Notes: generated by a model from the sequence alone, not told the origin. A stretch of 64,000 nucleotides of DNA from Agapetus fuscipes (GCA_951799405.1 OX637357.1:1426001-1490000), one strand, 5' to 3'. Counted from the stretch's first letter, positions 52,084-62,859 are shown. Translations and numbers: made by a program.

Positions 52084-52335
52084 AGGTTCCTTGATTTATA
52101 GGTTGCTATGAGGCTGACCACCCTTACTGTAAAAAATGGTTGACGTTGCAAATGTCACCCTTGTGTCAGGGAAGGTCGGCAAAAGTTGTAGGGTTTATGT
52201 TCATTTGAGGTTTGGATTTTATTTGTTAGCACACATTTAGCATTTGTAAGCGCGAAATACACTTGCTTGTTTGTGGGCATGCATTTGATAAGAGCTTTAA
52301 ATGTTAATATATCTTTGCAACTTAGATTATAGATA
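52084..52335 (+). mobile_element. Module C copy, sense, full length
   Basis: GTTCCTTGATTTATAGGTTG to TTTGCAACTTAGATTATAG. Confidence 0.88.
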
Positions 52336-52761
52336 TAGACTTCTCATAGTAAGTGCAATAATTAAGGAAGTGCTCATGAAAAAAGTCTAGACTACATAAT
52401 TTTCAGACTTTTTCAGTGATTTCTTTCTTAGAAATGACTTTATCTTGTAAACCCGTATTTGCTCAATATCTCACTTATTCGGATTTTAATGTCAAAATAT
52501 TATAAATTCTAAGCTTTATGATTAAGAATGCTAATGCCTTTAGATTTGCAACTTAGATCTATCACAAAACAATGCGGGATTACTATAACTGTATGTCCTG
52601 TTCATTGTGTCAGACTCCATTCATCACAGCCATCCAGAATTGCTAAGCCTTGTTTGCTTTGGCCGTGTTATCAAGAGCTCTGCCAATACAGGCTGCTCTG
52701 GTTCTTATTGTGACAGGACCTTCCCACCATCCTCTCACTTGAAGTCCCTTTAGCGCTTGTT
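52336..52761. other. Low-copy repeat and unassigned flank
   Basis: 52340-52510 shares AAGGAAGTGCTCATGAAAAA and a CTCACTTATTCGGATTTTA block with 31370-31556. 52560-52761 is unassigned. Confidence 0.4.
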
Positions 52762-52767
52762 AGTCTT

Positions 52768-54696
52768 ATGTCTATGTGTAAGACCAGTGAAAAATATCTG
52801 AAGACTGCAAAACGAGCACACAAAGAATGGATCACAGATGATATTTTATCCTTAATGGAGGAGAGAAGAAAATGGTTACCAAGGGATCGTCAGAAATATA
52901 GGGAAGTACACAAAGAAATCCAGAAAAAGATCCGAGAAGCAAAACAAAAGCTGGAAGAGGAGCGATGCACTGAAATGGAAGACCTTGATAACAGGCACGA
53001 CACCTTCAATCTCCATAAAAGGATCAAGGAATCAATAAAACAGGGTAGAGGAAGACCCCTTACACAGCTAATGCATAACAATGGTAATTTAGCAGTGACC
53101 ATAGATGAAAAAAAGGTGCTATGGGAGACATATGTTGAAGAGCTATATATGGATACACGTAACGAGAGACATGGTGTTGAAATAGCAATGGACGGCTCCC
53201 AGATCCTACAAGATGAGGTTGAGTATGCTATCAAGCAAATAAAAAATGGGAAATCACCCGGTCCAGACAACATCCACGGGGAGATTCTGAAGTTAATGGA
53301 AGGAAATGCACTCAAAAAGATTACATTGCTATTCAACAAAGTGTATGAAAGTGGTAATCTGCCAGAGGATTGGTTAAAATCCTACTTCATCACTATACCA
53401 AAGAATATTAATGCTAAAAAATGTGAAGAACATCGAACAATAAGCTTAATGAGTCATGTGATGAAATCTTTCCTGAAAATTATACTAAAGAGAATATACC
53501 AACAGTGTGACCAACAGTTATCAGCCGAACAGTTTGGTTTTAGGAACGGCTTTGGCACACGAGATGCTCTGTTTGGATTACAGGTTTTAGTGCAACGTTG
53601 TCTCGATATGAATAAAGATGTTTATGTTTGCTTTATTGACTACGAAAAGGCCTTTGACAGAGTGAGACACGACAAGCTGATCAGTATACTGAAAGACATT
53701 GGGATAGACGATAAAAACACTCGCATTATTGCTAATATATATTGGCAGCAAACTGCTTCAGTGCTTGTAGAGAGTTCAGAGACCAGACAAATACCCATCA
53801 GAAGAGGAGTTAGACAGGGATGCGTACTGTCACCAACACTTTTTAACCTATATTCAGAAAGGATCATGGCGCAAGCACTTCATGAGGCTAGAGAAGGCAT
53901 TGTTGTCAACGGGCAGCTGGTAAACAACCTGCGGTATGCCGATGACACAGTCCTACTCGCTGACACTCAGGCGGATCTGCAAACATTGTTGACCAGAATA
54001 AATGTCGCTAGCAAAGAAGCTGGCATTAACATTAACTTTAAGAAGACCAAGGTCATGGTTATCAGCAGAAACACAAACGCCTCCGTACATGTAGAACTAG
54101 ATGGCGAAAGCATTGAAAGATGCACTAGTTACAGGTACCTGGGATGTGTGGTCAACGAAAAGTGGGACATGTGTCAAGAAGTCAGAAGCAGACTAGAGCA
54201 AGCCCGAAATGTCTTCGCTAAAATGAGCAAATTACTGTTGTGCCGAAATTTAAGCCTTGAACTCCGGAAGCGCATAGTGAGGTGCTACGTTTTCCCAATC
54301 GCTCTGTATGGTATGGAGGGATGGACTCTCACGCAGGCACTGGAGAGACGTATTGAAGCATTCGAGATGTGTTTATACCGAAAAATGCTTCGGATCTCTT
54401 GGCGTGATCGAGTCACCAATGAAGAAGTCCTTCAACGAATGCGCACTACAAAGGAGCTCCTGCCTACCATTAAGCAGAGAAAGCTAATGTACTTCGGTCA
54501 CATTATGAGAAATGAGAAGTACCGTCTCCTTCATCTTATCATTCAGGGTAAGATTGAGGGGAGAAGATCTCAGGGACGCCGAAGGACATCGTGGCTGAAG
54601 AACCTGCGACAGTGGTTCGGCAGAAGCACCAAGTCCCTATTTCGAGCCGCAGCATCAAAACTCAAAATAGCTATGATGATCGCCGATCTTCGTTAG
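52768..54696 (+). CDS. LINE X reverse transcriptase
   Basis: Open for 642 codons. Both possible start codons (Met1, Met3) lie in the target-site duplication, so LINE sequence begins at about codon 5 and the true N-terminus (endonuclease) is lost. Residues ~35-70 are a charged, coiled-coil-like linker. RT: KSPGPDNIHGEIL (162-174), QFGFRNGFGTRDA (255-267), motif A FIDYEKAFD with Asp291, RRGVRQGCVLSP (345-356), YADD at 390-393. After the RT come YRYLGC, ALYGMEGWTLT (512-522), RISWRDRVTNEEV (542-554), FGHIMRNEKY and RTSWLKNLRQWFG (606-618). This C-terminal block is typical of RTE/Daphne-like endonuclease-RT LINEs; the clade is inferred from motifs. Not a host gene. Confidence 0.92.
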   Translation: MSMCKTSEKYLKTAKRAHKEWITDDILSLMEERRKWLPRDRQKYREVHKEIQKKIREAKQKLEEERCTEMEDLDNRHDTFNLHKRIKESIKQGRGRPLTQLMHNNGNLAVTIDEKKVLWETYVEELYMDTRNERHGVEIAMDGSQILQDEVEYAIKQIKNGKSPGPDNIHGEILKLMEGNALKKITLLFNKVYESGNLPEDWLKSYFITIPKNINAKKCEEHRTISLMSHVMKSFLKIILKRIYQQCDQQLSAEQFGFRNGFGTRDALFGLQVLVQRCLDMNKDVYVCFIDYEKAFDRVRHDKLISILKDIGIDDKNTRIIANIYWQQTASVLVESSETRQIPIRRGVRQGCVLSPTLFNLYSERIMAQALHEAREGIVVNGQLVNNLRYADDTVLLADTQADLQTLLTRINVASKEAGININFKKTKVMVISRNTNASVHVELDGESIERCTSYRYLGCVVNEKWDMCQEVRSRLEQARNVFAKMSKLLLCRNLSLELRKRIVRCYVFPIALYGMEGWTLTQALERRIEAFEMCLYRKMLRISWRDRVTNEEVLQRMRTTKELLPTIKQRKLMYFGHIMRNEKYRLLHLIIQGKIEGRRSQGRRRTSWLKNLRQWFGRSTKSLFRAAASKLKIAMMIADLR

Positions 54697-54721
54697 AAGT
54701 GGCACAAGAAGAAGAAGAAGA
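52780..54721 (+). mobile_element. LINE X, 5'-truncated, young, perfect 18-bp duplication
   Basis: Flanked by AGTCTTATGTCTATGTGT at 52762-52779 and 54722-54739. The element runs from partway through the coding region to a ~25-bp 3' UTR (AAGTGGCACAAG followed by GAA repeats). Near-identity of its 3' end to 4136-4476 and the unbroken frame indicate recent activity. Confidence 0.95.
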
Positions 54722-54779
54722 AGTCTTATGTCTATGTGTGGAGTATCTTGATGTACGGCTGCTAGACATGGTGCCTATC

Positions 54780-54977
54780 CAATCTAAATCAAAATTTAAG
54801 TTGCAAAGATACCTATGTATCATACAATATAAAAACCCAATCTGAAATGAACATAAGCCCTGCAACTCTTGCCGACTTTCCCTGAAACAGGAGTGACATT
54901 GGCAGAGTGAACCATTTATTTAAAGTATGGGTGGTCAGCCTAATAAGTAATAGCAGCCTATAAGTCAAGGAATACAA
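54780..54977 (-). mobile_element. Module C copy, antisense, internally deleted
   Basis: TTTAAGTTGCAAAGATACC, a deletion to ATCATACAATATAAAAACCC, then to CCTATAAGTCAAGGAATAC. It is the 3' end of the LINE R copy that follows on the plus strand. Confidence 0.85.
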
Positions 54978-55196
54978 GCAATTAATAACATCCAGTTATA
55001 CAAACAAACAAACACTAAAAATCTACAAAACATCTATAAAAATAAAAATTGATTCTTGGCTTTAGCCGCCTACATTACAAATCAGCCGCCATTTTTTTCG
55101 GTCCTTACATACTTCTTTCATTTCATCCAGAGTCATAACCTTTTTCATACAAGCTCTCCTTTTATTATGACTCTGGATATTCCATTCATTCATCCA
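54978..55196 (-). mobile_element. LINE R C-terminus and 3' UTR leading into module C
   Basis: The minus strand from 55196 encodes WNIQSHNKRRACMKKVM, then KEVCKDRKKWRLICNVGG, with a stop at 55062. An ~84 bp A/T-rich UTR and module C follow in the same orientation. Confidence 0.87.
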
Positions 55197-55209
55197 AAAG
55201 AGATCTCCT

Positions 55210-55490
55210 TGGACCGGTCCGTAGTCTAGTGGCAACACTTCGGACTCGTAAATGGAAGGTTGTGGATTCGGATCCCGCCGGAGCACAAAAAATATACCAT
55301 TTATATTTCGAATGTGCTCTTCGCTGAGTTGAAAAATTCATAAAACCTTTACCAAAGACTGAAAGGTCCATCCAACCTTACAACAACTGGGTCTTGCTTG
55401 AGAATTGGCGCTTTCTACAGCGACGACCAAGCTTGCAGAGGGCTCTTGAGGTGTGATACACACAAAAACAGCGCTCACCTAATAAATACA
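55210..55490 (+). mobile_element. S-A SINE, sense, full length
   Basis: CTTGGACCGGTCCGTAGTC (the same leader as the 5S-linked copies, but without 5S), GGATTCGGATCCC (mutated B box), to GCGCTCACCTAATAAATAC and an A-rich tail. Confidence 0.92.
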
Positions 55491-55501
55491 ACAAAAAAAA
55501 A

Positions 55502-55868
55502 ACGGAGACTAGAGGTTTTCGAGATATTGTAATATAGAAGACTACTAGGGATTTTCTGGAGAGACCACACTACAAATGAGGAGGTTCTCCAAAGAATCGA
55601 AGGAGGAAGGCATCTGCTCAGGACCTTGTCTGAAAGGCGTGCAAGATGGATCGGCCATGTAATGCGACAAGAAGGTCTCTTGGATGCCATAATGGAGGGA
55701 ATGACTGAGGAGACCAACTCTAGGGGACGCCCACGCCAAGAATACCTGGAGGAACTGTTGGTAGACGTGCGCTGCTCATCATATGCAGACCTTAAAAGAG
55801 CCGCACAAGACAGGGAGGAATGTAGGAGAAGAGTGAAAGAAATGGCTGCAAGCCAATCCCAGGATTGA
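55502..55868 (+). mobile_element. LINE C-terminal fragment
   Basis: The frame from ~55530 encodes WRDHTTNEEVLQRIEGGRHL, ERRARWIGHVMRQEGLLDA, RGRPRQEYLEELL and KRAAQDREECRRRVKEMA, with one stop upstream at ~55530. This is the C-terminal block of an endonuclease/RT LINE related to but distinct from LINE X (shared TTNEEVLQR). Confidence 0.75.
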
Positions 55869-55974
55869 AACTAGAAAAGGAAAAAGTCTTATGCACTGGA
55901 TCAATGTGTCTCATGTGAACTGGAAATTGATTTAAAAAATATTTAAAACAACTTTTACATTAACGTGATGTATG

Positions 55975-56082
55975 TTTTTTTCTTAGCTCAGATTGTGTAG
56001 AATGTGATTCTTTAGACAATTTTATTATTAGGTCATATTTGAATCAAATGGTAGATAAGCCAAACAAGCACTGAGCGTACGT
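55975..56082. mobile_element. K MITE fragment
   Basis: TTAGCTCAGATTGTGTAGAA, then TGTGATTCTTTAGACA, to AAGCCAAACAAGCACTGAG, the inverse of the left half of 43553-43802. Confidence 0.75.
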
Positions 56083-56387
56083 TGTGTAAAGACCCAAGGG
56101 ATAGAGGACCCTGAGAGCCTCTAAATAGGGGATTGGGACATATTAACACTTATGGTGGTTTTATGATGAATGAATACAAACAAGACAAAGTACTTGCCAT
56201 AATAACCATCTATAATAATCTATTTTGCAAATGTATTTTTGGCTTTGAATACAATCTATGCACACGAGTAGACACGTGTCTGTGTAATACTAAAATAAAG
56301 ACCCAAATCTCTAATGAACATCGACATCAATAAATAGAAGAAGAAAAAGAATAATTCATAGGAAGATTCAAGAAAATTTAGAAAATC
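56083..56387. other. Unassigned spacer
   Basis: 56255-56330 weakly resembles a module C middle (GTAGACACGTGTCTG, AAATCTCTAATGAACAT). Nothing else is seen. Confidence 0.35.
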
Positions 56388-56470
56388 TAGCGGTAAACGC
56401 TTCGGACTCGTGATTGGAAGGTAGTGGGTTCGAATCGTGGCGGAGCATAAAAAAATATTTCATTGCTGGG
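56388..56470 (+). mobile_element. S-A head fragment, sense
   Basis: CTAGCGGTAAACGCTTCGG, GTGGGTTCGAATCGTGG, ending in TCATTGCTGGGTT. Confidence 0.7.
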
Positions 56471-56474
56471 TTAT

Positions 56475-56733
56475 TCCTTGACTTATAGGTTGGTATGAGG
56501 CTGACCACCCATAATGTAAAAAATGGTCCACTTTGCCAATGTCACCCCTGTTTCAGGGAAATTCAGCAAGAGTTGCAGGGTTGTTCAGTGTGTTCATTTG
56601 AGATTGAGTTTTCATATTGTAGGTCCACATGCGGCATGTGTGAGCGCGAAATTATAAATGTCTGCTTGTGGGAATGCGTTTAATATGAATCTTAAATGAT
56701 ATGTATCTTTGCAGCTTAGATTTAGATTTATTA
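56475..56733 (+). mobile_element. Module C copy, sense, full length
   Basis: TTCCTTGACTTATAGGTTGG to GCAGCTTAGATTTAGATTT, joined directly to the S-A head fragment. Confidence 0.9.
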
Positions 56734-56904
56734 AAGGGCAGGTACGTCATTGTCAAGAGGACATTCAAGAGGAAAATGACGTAAGCAAGTCGAAAGTACT
56801 TGAGGTGAAATAAATGCTCAATTTGTAAAAATAAAACTCTTTGTTTTTTTTTAAATAAACTTTTAAAGTCGAAAAAGTTAAATATTATTTATTATTACTA
56901 TTTA

Positions 56905-57224
56905 TTATGATGGATGTCGTAGTAGAGGAAGACCGAGAAAGGTATGGATGGAACAAATTTCCGAAATAGCGAGTGAATGGGATATCCAGAGTCATAATAA
57001 AAGGAGAGCTTGTATGAAAGAGGTTATGACTCTGGATGAAATGAAAGAAGTATGCAAGGACAGGAAGAAGTGGCGGCTAATCTGCAATGCTGATTTGTAA
57101 TGTTGGTTTATTAGTTTGCTACATTTTTTGCATAATAAATTTTTGACTTTTTTTGTATAGATTTCTTTTTAAGGTTTTGTTGTTGTTTTATCTTTATACT
57201 TAAATGTTATTTATTGCTCGTATT
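56905..57224 (+). mobile_element. LINE R C-terminus and 3' UTR leading into module C
   Basis: Codons for GRPRKVWMEQISEIASEWD, NKRRACMKEVM and KEVCKDRKKWRLICN end at about 57100. Then ~124 bp of A/T-rich 3' UTR, then module C in the same orientation. Confidence 0.88.
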
Positions 57225-57470
57225 CCTTGACTAATAGGTTGGTATGAGGCTGACCACCCATACTGTAAAAAATGGTTCACTTTGCCAATGTCACCCCTGT
57301 TTCAGGGAATGTCGGCAAGAGTTGCAGGGCTTATGTTCATTTGAGGTTTGGATTTTATTTTTAAGTACACAATCAGCATTTGTAAGCGCGAACTACACGT
57401 GTTTGTTTGTGGACATACATCTGAGAGCTTTGAATGAATATATCCTTGCAACTTAGATTATAGATAGATT
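57225..57470 (+). mobile_element. Module C copy, sense, as 3' end of LINE R
   Basis: TTCCTTGACTAATAGGTTGG to TTGCAACTTAGATTATAG. Well conserved. Confidence 0.9.
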
Positions 57471-57830
57471 AGAATATAAAGAAAAAGATGATGAATAGAA
57501 AAAAATACAGTTCAAAAGGAAAAGAAACACAAATAGAGGAAAGAAAAGAAAATATATAACTCAAATAATGGAGTTCCAAGGCAGTTGTAGATTAAACGTA
57601 TCAAAAGTAATTTCCACGCTGGAAAATTATATATAATATTTTCACTGTCGGAAAAATGGAACGAGCAGTGAAATGTAGAATAGAGTAGAGCAAGCTTCCT
57701 CCTGCAGCTTTAAAATAATTTCATCCACGTATTTGTCTACGTTTCATACGTGCCGGGGCAGCCAACATCTCATTCTAAACCAGTAGCCCTTAAACTGTGT
57801 TAGACATAATTATTAACATTGTCACAACTA
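57471..57830. other. Unassigned A/T-rich spacer
   Basis: No supported feature. Confidence 0.3.
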
Positions 57831-58078
57831 ATTTAATCTAAGTTGCAAAGATATGTAACATTGGAGTTTCACATTATATGCATTCTCATAAGCAGACACG
57901 TGTAAGTTCTCTTGCACGTGCCGCATGTGAACCCAAATCACAAATGAACCTACACCCTGCAACTCTTTCTGAGCTCCCCTAAAACGAAGGTGTCATTGGA
58001 ATAGTGAACCATTTTCTACAGCATGGTAGGCGACCGGTCAGCTGCATACCAACCTATGAGTTAAGGAACATATACAAT
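57831..58078 (-). mobile_element. Module C copy, antisense, as 3' end of LINE R
   Basis: TTTAATCTAAGTTGCAAAG to ACCAACCTATGAGTTAAGG. Diverged. Confidence 0.82.
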
Positions 58079-58327
58079 AAACTACATTTTACTATCAACA
58101 AAAAATTCATATAAACATCAAAACTAATACAAAATTAAAATTTTCAAACTTTAGTCGTAGCCACTAACATTACAGATCAACCGCCAGTCTTATCTGTCCT
58201 TACATACTTCTTTCGTTTCATCCAGAGTCATAACCTTCTTCATACAAGTTCTCCTTTTTTTATGACTCTGGATATTCCATTTATTCACTATTTCAGAAAT
58301 CTGGTTCGTCCATACCTTTTTTGGTCT
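58079..58327 (-). mobile_element. LINE R C-terminus and 3' UTR, antisense
   Basis: Antisense of the C-terminal codons (CTTCTTCATACAAGTTCTCC, TATGACTCTGGATATTCC) at 58155-58327. A ~76-bp UTR separates it from module C. Confidence 0.83.
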
Positions 58328-58440
58328 TCATCGGGACAACAATTGAAATACTATGAACGTGAATCCTAGAACAGCTCGTAGAAAGGCAAATTTGTATACG
58401 CCCTTTATTGAAGTAGACTTTTCCCAGCTCCCAGCAATAA

Positions 58441-59043
58441 CCACCTATAGAATGTCTACCGACAATGTCCACGCGACAGAATGCCCACCGACAGAATAAC
58501 CACCTATAGAATGTCTACCGACAGAATGTCCACGCGACAGAATGCCCACCGACAGAATAACCCTCTATGGAATGTCTGCCGACAGAATGTTCACGCGACA
58601 GAATGCCCACCGAAAGAATAACCACCTTTAGAATGTCTACCGACAGAATGTCCACGCGACAGAATGTCCAAGCGACACAATGTCCACCGACAAAATAACC
58701 ACCTATAGAATGTCCACCGATAGAATAACTACCTATAGAATGTCCACCGACAGAATAAGCACCTATAGAATGTCTACTGACAGAATGTCTACGATACAGA
58801 ATGTCCAAGCGACACAAGGTCCACCGACAAAATAACCTCCGATAGAATGTCCACCGACAGAATGTCCACGCTACAGAATGTCCAAGCGACACAATGTCCA
58901 CCAACAAAATAACCCCCATAAAATGTCCACTGACACAATGTCCACCGACAAAATAACGCCCATAAAATGTCCACCGACAGAGTGTCCACCGACAGAATAA
59001 CCACCTTAAGAATGTCTACCGACAGAATGTCCACCGACATAAA
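58441..59043 (-). repeat. 15-bp minisatellite, ~38 units
   Basis: Units of the type GACAGAATGTCCACC alternate with GAATAACCACCTATA variants, giving a 45-60 bp higher-order period. The 15-bp period is divisible by 3, so frames on the minus strand stay open (e.g. 58515-58919) and spell a repetitive peptide. No start or context supports a gene. Confidence 0.93.
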
Positions 59044-59865
59044 GGACGCAGGCAAAATGTCATTTGTCAGTGGACGTCTTGTTGTAGAACCGGTGATGAT
59101 GCACCATCTTCCTGCTGACCACTTTTGTGTCTTCCACGGATCGCAGATTGAGAACCGCTGCCCTAGACAAAACAATTCATAACAGAACATGAAAGAAACA
59201 TTTATAATTCATATTTTTGCAAAAAAAAATATGCGAGATCAACACAAAGCTTAAAATTTTACGTTTCAACTCACCCACAAAAGTGAACAAAAAATGTGTG
59301 ATAAAAAAACGTTCAACAGAATCGCTGTACTAGTTTTCATACGTTTTCAGTAAACGTTGTGATTTGAGTTTCAACGCAAGTTTTGTACTAATGTTAATAC
59401 AGCCGACAGAGATCTCCTTAGGTGTAAATTCATTACGAGTATAAAGAACTACGTATACTCCCTGCCGTCAAGTAAATAGACAAAATTCATGAAAAGTATT
59501 TCACTCCATAGGGGTGCTATGGTATTATCCATATATTTTTCTTTTTACACGGTCGAGTTGAATTCACGCAATGTTTTATACTAGTGAAATGGAAAGCTGG
59601 TTCCACAGATTTAAATTTGGATTTTTCTCAACAAAAGTCAAAGCTTAACAATGTGAAAAACTTGTGATAAAAAATCCCAGAATATTGTGTTATAAGAATT
59701 TAATTCTGGATCACTTTAAAACATGGTTTTTAAAAAAAAAAATATCTAGTTAATTTTGTTTTGAAAAATTTATAAAAATAGAAAATTTGTAGACAAAGGC
59801 ACCAAGGAATATTAAAATGAGATGGTTTTTACATTTGGAAAGAATGGATGGTGAACGAATGAATT
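59044..59865. other. Unassigned A/T-rich region
   Basis: No recognised family. Short frames only. Confidence 0.3.
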
Positions 59866-59945
59866 TATAATCTAAGTTGCAAATATATATAAACATTTTA
59901 AATTCATGCCGACAAACAGACACGTGTAAGTTCGCGCGAAATAAA
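59866..59945 (-). mobile_element. Module C tail fragment, antisense
   Basis: TATAATCTAAGTTGCAAATA to CAGACACGTGTAAGTTCGCG. Confidence 0.7.
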
Positions 59946-60002
59946 GCGTGTCTGACTGAAAGCATTCAATAAACATGAATATTTCATGTACATATATACA
60001 TA

Positions 60003-60412
60003 TTCCTTTGGTTATAGGTCGGTATGAGGGTGACTACCCATAATTTAAAAAAATGGTTCACTTTGTCAATGTCACCGCTGCTTCAGAGAAGTTCGGTAAA
60101 AGTTGCAGTGCTTATGTTCATATGAGGCTTGGATTTTAATTTGTTACTGGTAAAGAGGGAAGGGATGACCGAGAAAAGTAAACAGTGATCAGATTGAGGA
60201 GATTGTGAAAGAATGGGATATACAAAGTGAGCGTAAAAGAAGAAAATGCATGAAAAAGGTGATGGATATGAAGGAATTGAAAGAGGTATGTCAGGATAGG
60301 AAAAATAGAGGCAACTCTGCAGGAGGCTCTGGCCACCCCTAGCGGAATGGCGACAGAGTCACAATTACAATTCCATGCAGAATTTGTAAGCGTGAACTCA
60401 CACGTGTCTGTC
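60003..60412 (+). mobile_element. Module C copy, sense, split by LINE R
   Basis: 60003-60146 (CCTTTGGTTATAGGTCGG to TTGGATTTTAATTTGTTA) and 60373-60412 (ATGCAGAATTTGTAAGCG to CACGTGTCTGTCTG) flank a LINE R 3' end. Confidence 0.82.
60147..60372 (+). mobile_element. LINE R 3' end, TTACAG-tail type, nested in module C
   Basis: AAAGAGGGAAGGGATGACCG through the last ~60 codons (MKKVMDMKELKEVCQDRK) to CCCTAGCGGAATGGCGACAG and a decayed TTACAG tail. Confidence 0.87.
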
Positions 60413-60415
60413 TGT

Positions 60416-60640
60416 ATCTAATCTAATCTAAGCTGCAAGGATATATATCATTTAAGATTTATATTGAGTGCATTCCCACAAGCAGACATGTATAATTTCG
60501 CGCTAACACATGCCGCATGTGGACCTTCATTATAAGAACCCATCTTAAATGAACATAAGCCCTGCAACTCTTGCCGTCCTTCCCTGAGACAGGGGTGACA
60601 TTAGCAAAGTGAACCATTTTTTCACAGTATGCGTGTATTT
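60416..60640 (-). mobile_element. Module C copy, antisense, 5' end missing
   Basis: ATCTAATCTAAGCTGCAAGG to ACCATTTTTTCACAGTATG. Confidence 0.83.
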
Positions 60641-61330
60641 AATCTGAATTTCAAATGTTAACATAATATTATCTTTGCCATTTAGATTATACATTTTTAT
60701 TTCCTCCCTTTATTTGTGATTCCGGTTGAATTTTCGTTCCTTGACTAACGACTTCTTTGCAACTTAGATTAAACATTCCTTTAACATCTGAGAAAACTTT
60801 CGAGATTCAGAATTCTGTGAATCTTAATATATTCTGTACACCAAGACATAATTTTATCGTTAAAATTCAACGAAAGCATTCTTAACGAAAAATGTATGGA
60901 AAGTAATAAAATCACTGTGGGCGCTGTTTTAGTTTATATGTATTATCTGATAAACGCCATGGTTGAGTTAACACATAGAATTATAAAAAGTAAGTCTTGT
61001 ATATACGACACGTTCTGGAAATCAACTTAAAAGGTAATTCGATTGTTCAGATGTCGCTGTAGGCAAAATAATCTAATTTCTTTTCATATTTTATAACGTA
61101 CATAATATATTTCTTGATATAGCAATGAAATGTGTTCAAACATAATTTAAGTGGCCCCGTGATAGAACGGCACAGTGACATAACAACTCATGACAGAACA
61201 TCACATGAAAAAACCTCACATGACATGACATAAAAATGAAAATACCTAAGTAAGTATAACATGAAAAAACATCACAAAACAAAAAAAACACCATAAGTGC
61301 CCCCGATTATCATTATTAGATTATCATTAT
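60641..61330. other. Mostly unassigned A/T-rich region
   Basis: A CACATGACA/ATGACATAA-type imperfect repeat lies at 61180-61290, and a module C tail scrap at 60640-60690. Nothing else is recognised. Confidence 0.35.
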
Positions 61331-61605
61331 TCCTTGACTTATAGGTTGGTATGAGGCTGACCACCCATACTGTAAAAAATGGTTCACTTAACAATGTCAC
61401 CCCTGTTTCAGGGAATGTCGGCAAGAGTTGCAGGGCTTTTGTTCATTTGAGGTTTGGATTTTATTTCCTCATCCAAATTTCAAATGAATATTAGCCCTGC
61501 AACTTTTGCCGACCTTCTTTGAAACAGGAGTGACATTGCCAAAGTGAACCATTTTTTACAACTTGGGTGGTCAGCCTCATACCAACGTATAAGTCAAGGG
61601 ATATA
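61331..61605. mobile_element. Head-to-head inverted dimer of module C 5' halves
   Basis: A sense 5' half (61331-61470) is followed after ~10 bp by an antisense 5' half (61480-61605). The arms pair over ~125 bp with scattered mismatches. A transcript would fold into a long hairpin. Confidence 0.85.
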
Positions 61606-61807
61606 ATTAAATCAGTAGTTTTCAATTCAAATGAAATTCCAATTTATTTTATAAAGAGACCTCTCGTGTGAAAAAGAATTTCTTTATAACATCTTATATT
61701 TACTTTTGTCATATCATTTTTATTATAGCGCCATTGGGTAAATAGAGGAGGAATCAGAGGAAGATGAAAGGCAAACAAATATAGCGGCACTGTACAAGAA
61801 GAAGTGA
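61606..61807. other. Unassigned spacer
   Basis: No supported feature. Confidence 0.3.
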
Positions 61808-62036
61808 CTATAATCTATGCTGCAAACGTACTTATACAAATATTAAAGTTTCATGTTTATTTAACGCCTACAAGCTAACACGTGTCAGTTCTAACTTACG
61901 CATGCTGCATGTTTTTCTTTTTAACAAAATAAAACACAAGCCGCGCATGTAAATAAGCTCTGCAATTCTTGGCGCCTTTCCCTGAAACATAATTGACATT
62001 TGAGTGAACCAATTTAAAAATTATGGTAACACTGAC
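61808..62036 (-). mobile_element. Module C copy, antisense, old
   Basis: TATAATCTATGCTGCAAACG to TTGACATTTGAGTGAACC, then decayed. Confidence 0.65.
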
Positions 62037-62464
62037 GAATGCTATAATACCTTTGCAACTTAGATTAATTATCGATAAATGCACTTGGGCACTTTTCCCT
62101 GTACGATGTTTGATGATATTTTTCTTATTTCTACAGTAAACACTTACGTATTCTCATTTCTTCTGTTCCAATAACGTTTTAATTAATTCCTGAAGGAGCT
62201 TCACAACATATTTATTCTCTTTCTTTTAATGAAATCTTGACGAGAGAAAAATAATTATCTCGTGTTGAACAAATAAACAGATACGTCTTTCTTTATTAAT
62301 TCCGAGAAGAAAATAATAATTAACGAGAAACAAGACTTTATTGTTTGGCCTTGGGCCATCAAGAAAAAATATACATTCTTATAAAGAAATGATGATAAAA
62401 ATACATGGCGATACCTGTGTTCATATTTTTATGTCAATTTGTTTGGAAATTCTGCTCATTTCTT
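62037..62464. other. Unassigned A/T-rich region
   Basis: No supported feature. Confidence 0.3.
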
Positions 62465-62715
62465 TGATGTATAGGTTGGTATGTGGCTGAGCACATTTAC
62501 TGTAAAAAATGATTCACATTGCCAATGTCGCCCAGTCGCCCCTGTTTCAAGGGAGGTCGGCAAAAGTTGGAGGGCTTATGTTTATTTGAGGTGTGGATTT
62601 TAATTTGTAAGCACACAGGTAGCATTTGTAAATGCAAACTTACACGTATCTGTTTGTGGCGATGCATTTAATATGAATTTTTAATGTTTACATATGTTTG
62701 CAACTTAGATTTCAT
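62465..62715 (+). mobile_element. Module C copy, sense
   Basis: GATGTATAGGTTGGTATGTG to TTTGCAACTTAGATTTC. Carries a small duplication (GTCGCCCAGTCGCCCC). Confidence 0.85.
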
Positions 62716-62777
62716 AGAAAAAAATAAATTAATTTGTAAATTAATAATGTAAAAATAAAGCACAAAGTTTTTATTCG

Positions 62778-62859
62778 CGAGTTGATTTATTTCCTCGAGC
62801 GCTTCAAGCGGAAAACTGGTTGAAAACATCGATAGCGCTCGAGGAAATAAATCAACTCG
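62778..62859. repeat. Inverted repeat, perfect 25-bp arms, 32-nt loop
   Basis: The left arm 62778-62802 (CGAGTTGATTTATTTCC...) and right arm 62835-62859 are exact complements. Pairing extends imperfectly outward. It abuts the F element at 62930. Confidence 0.93.
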
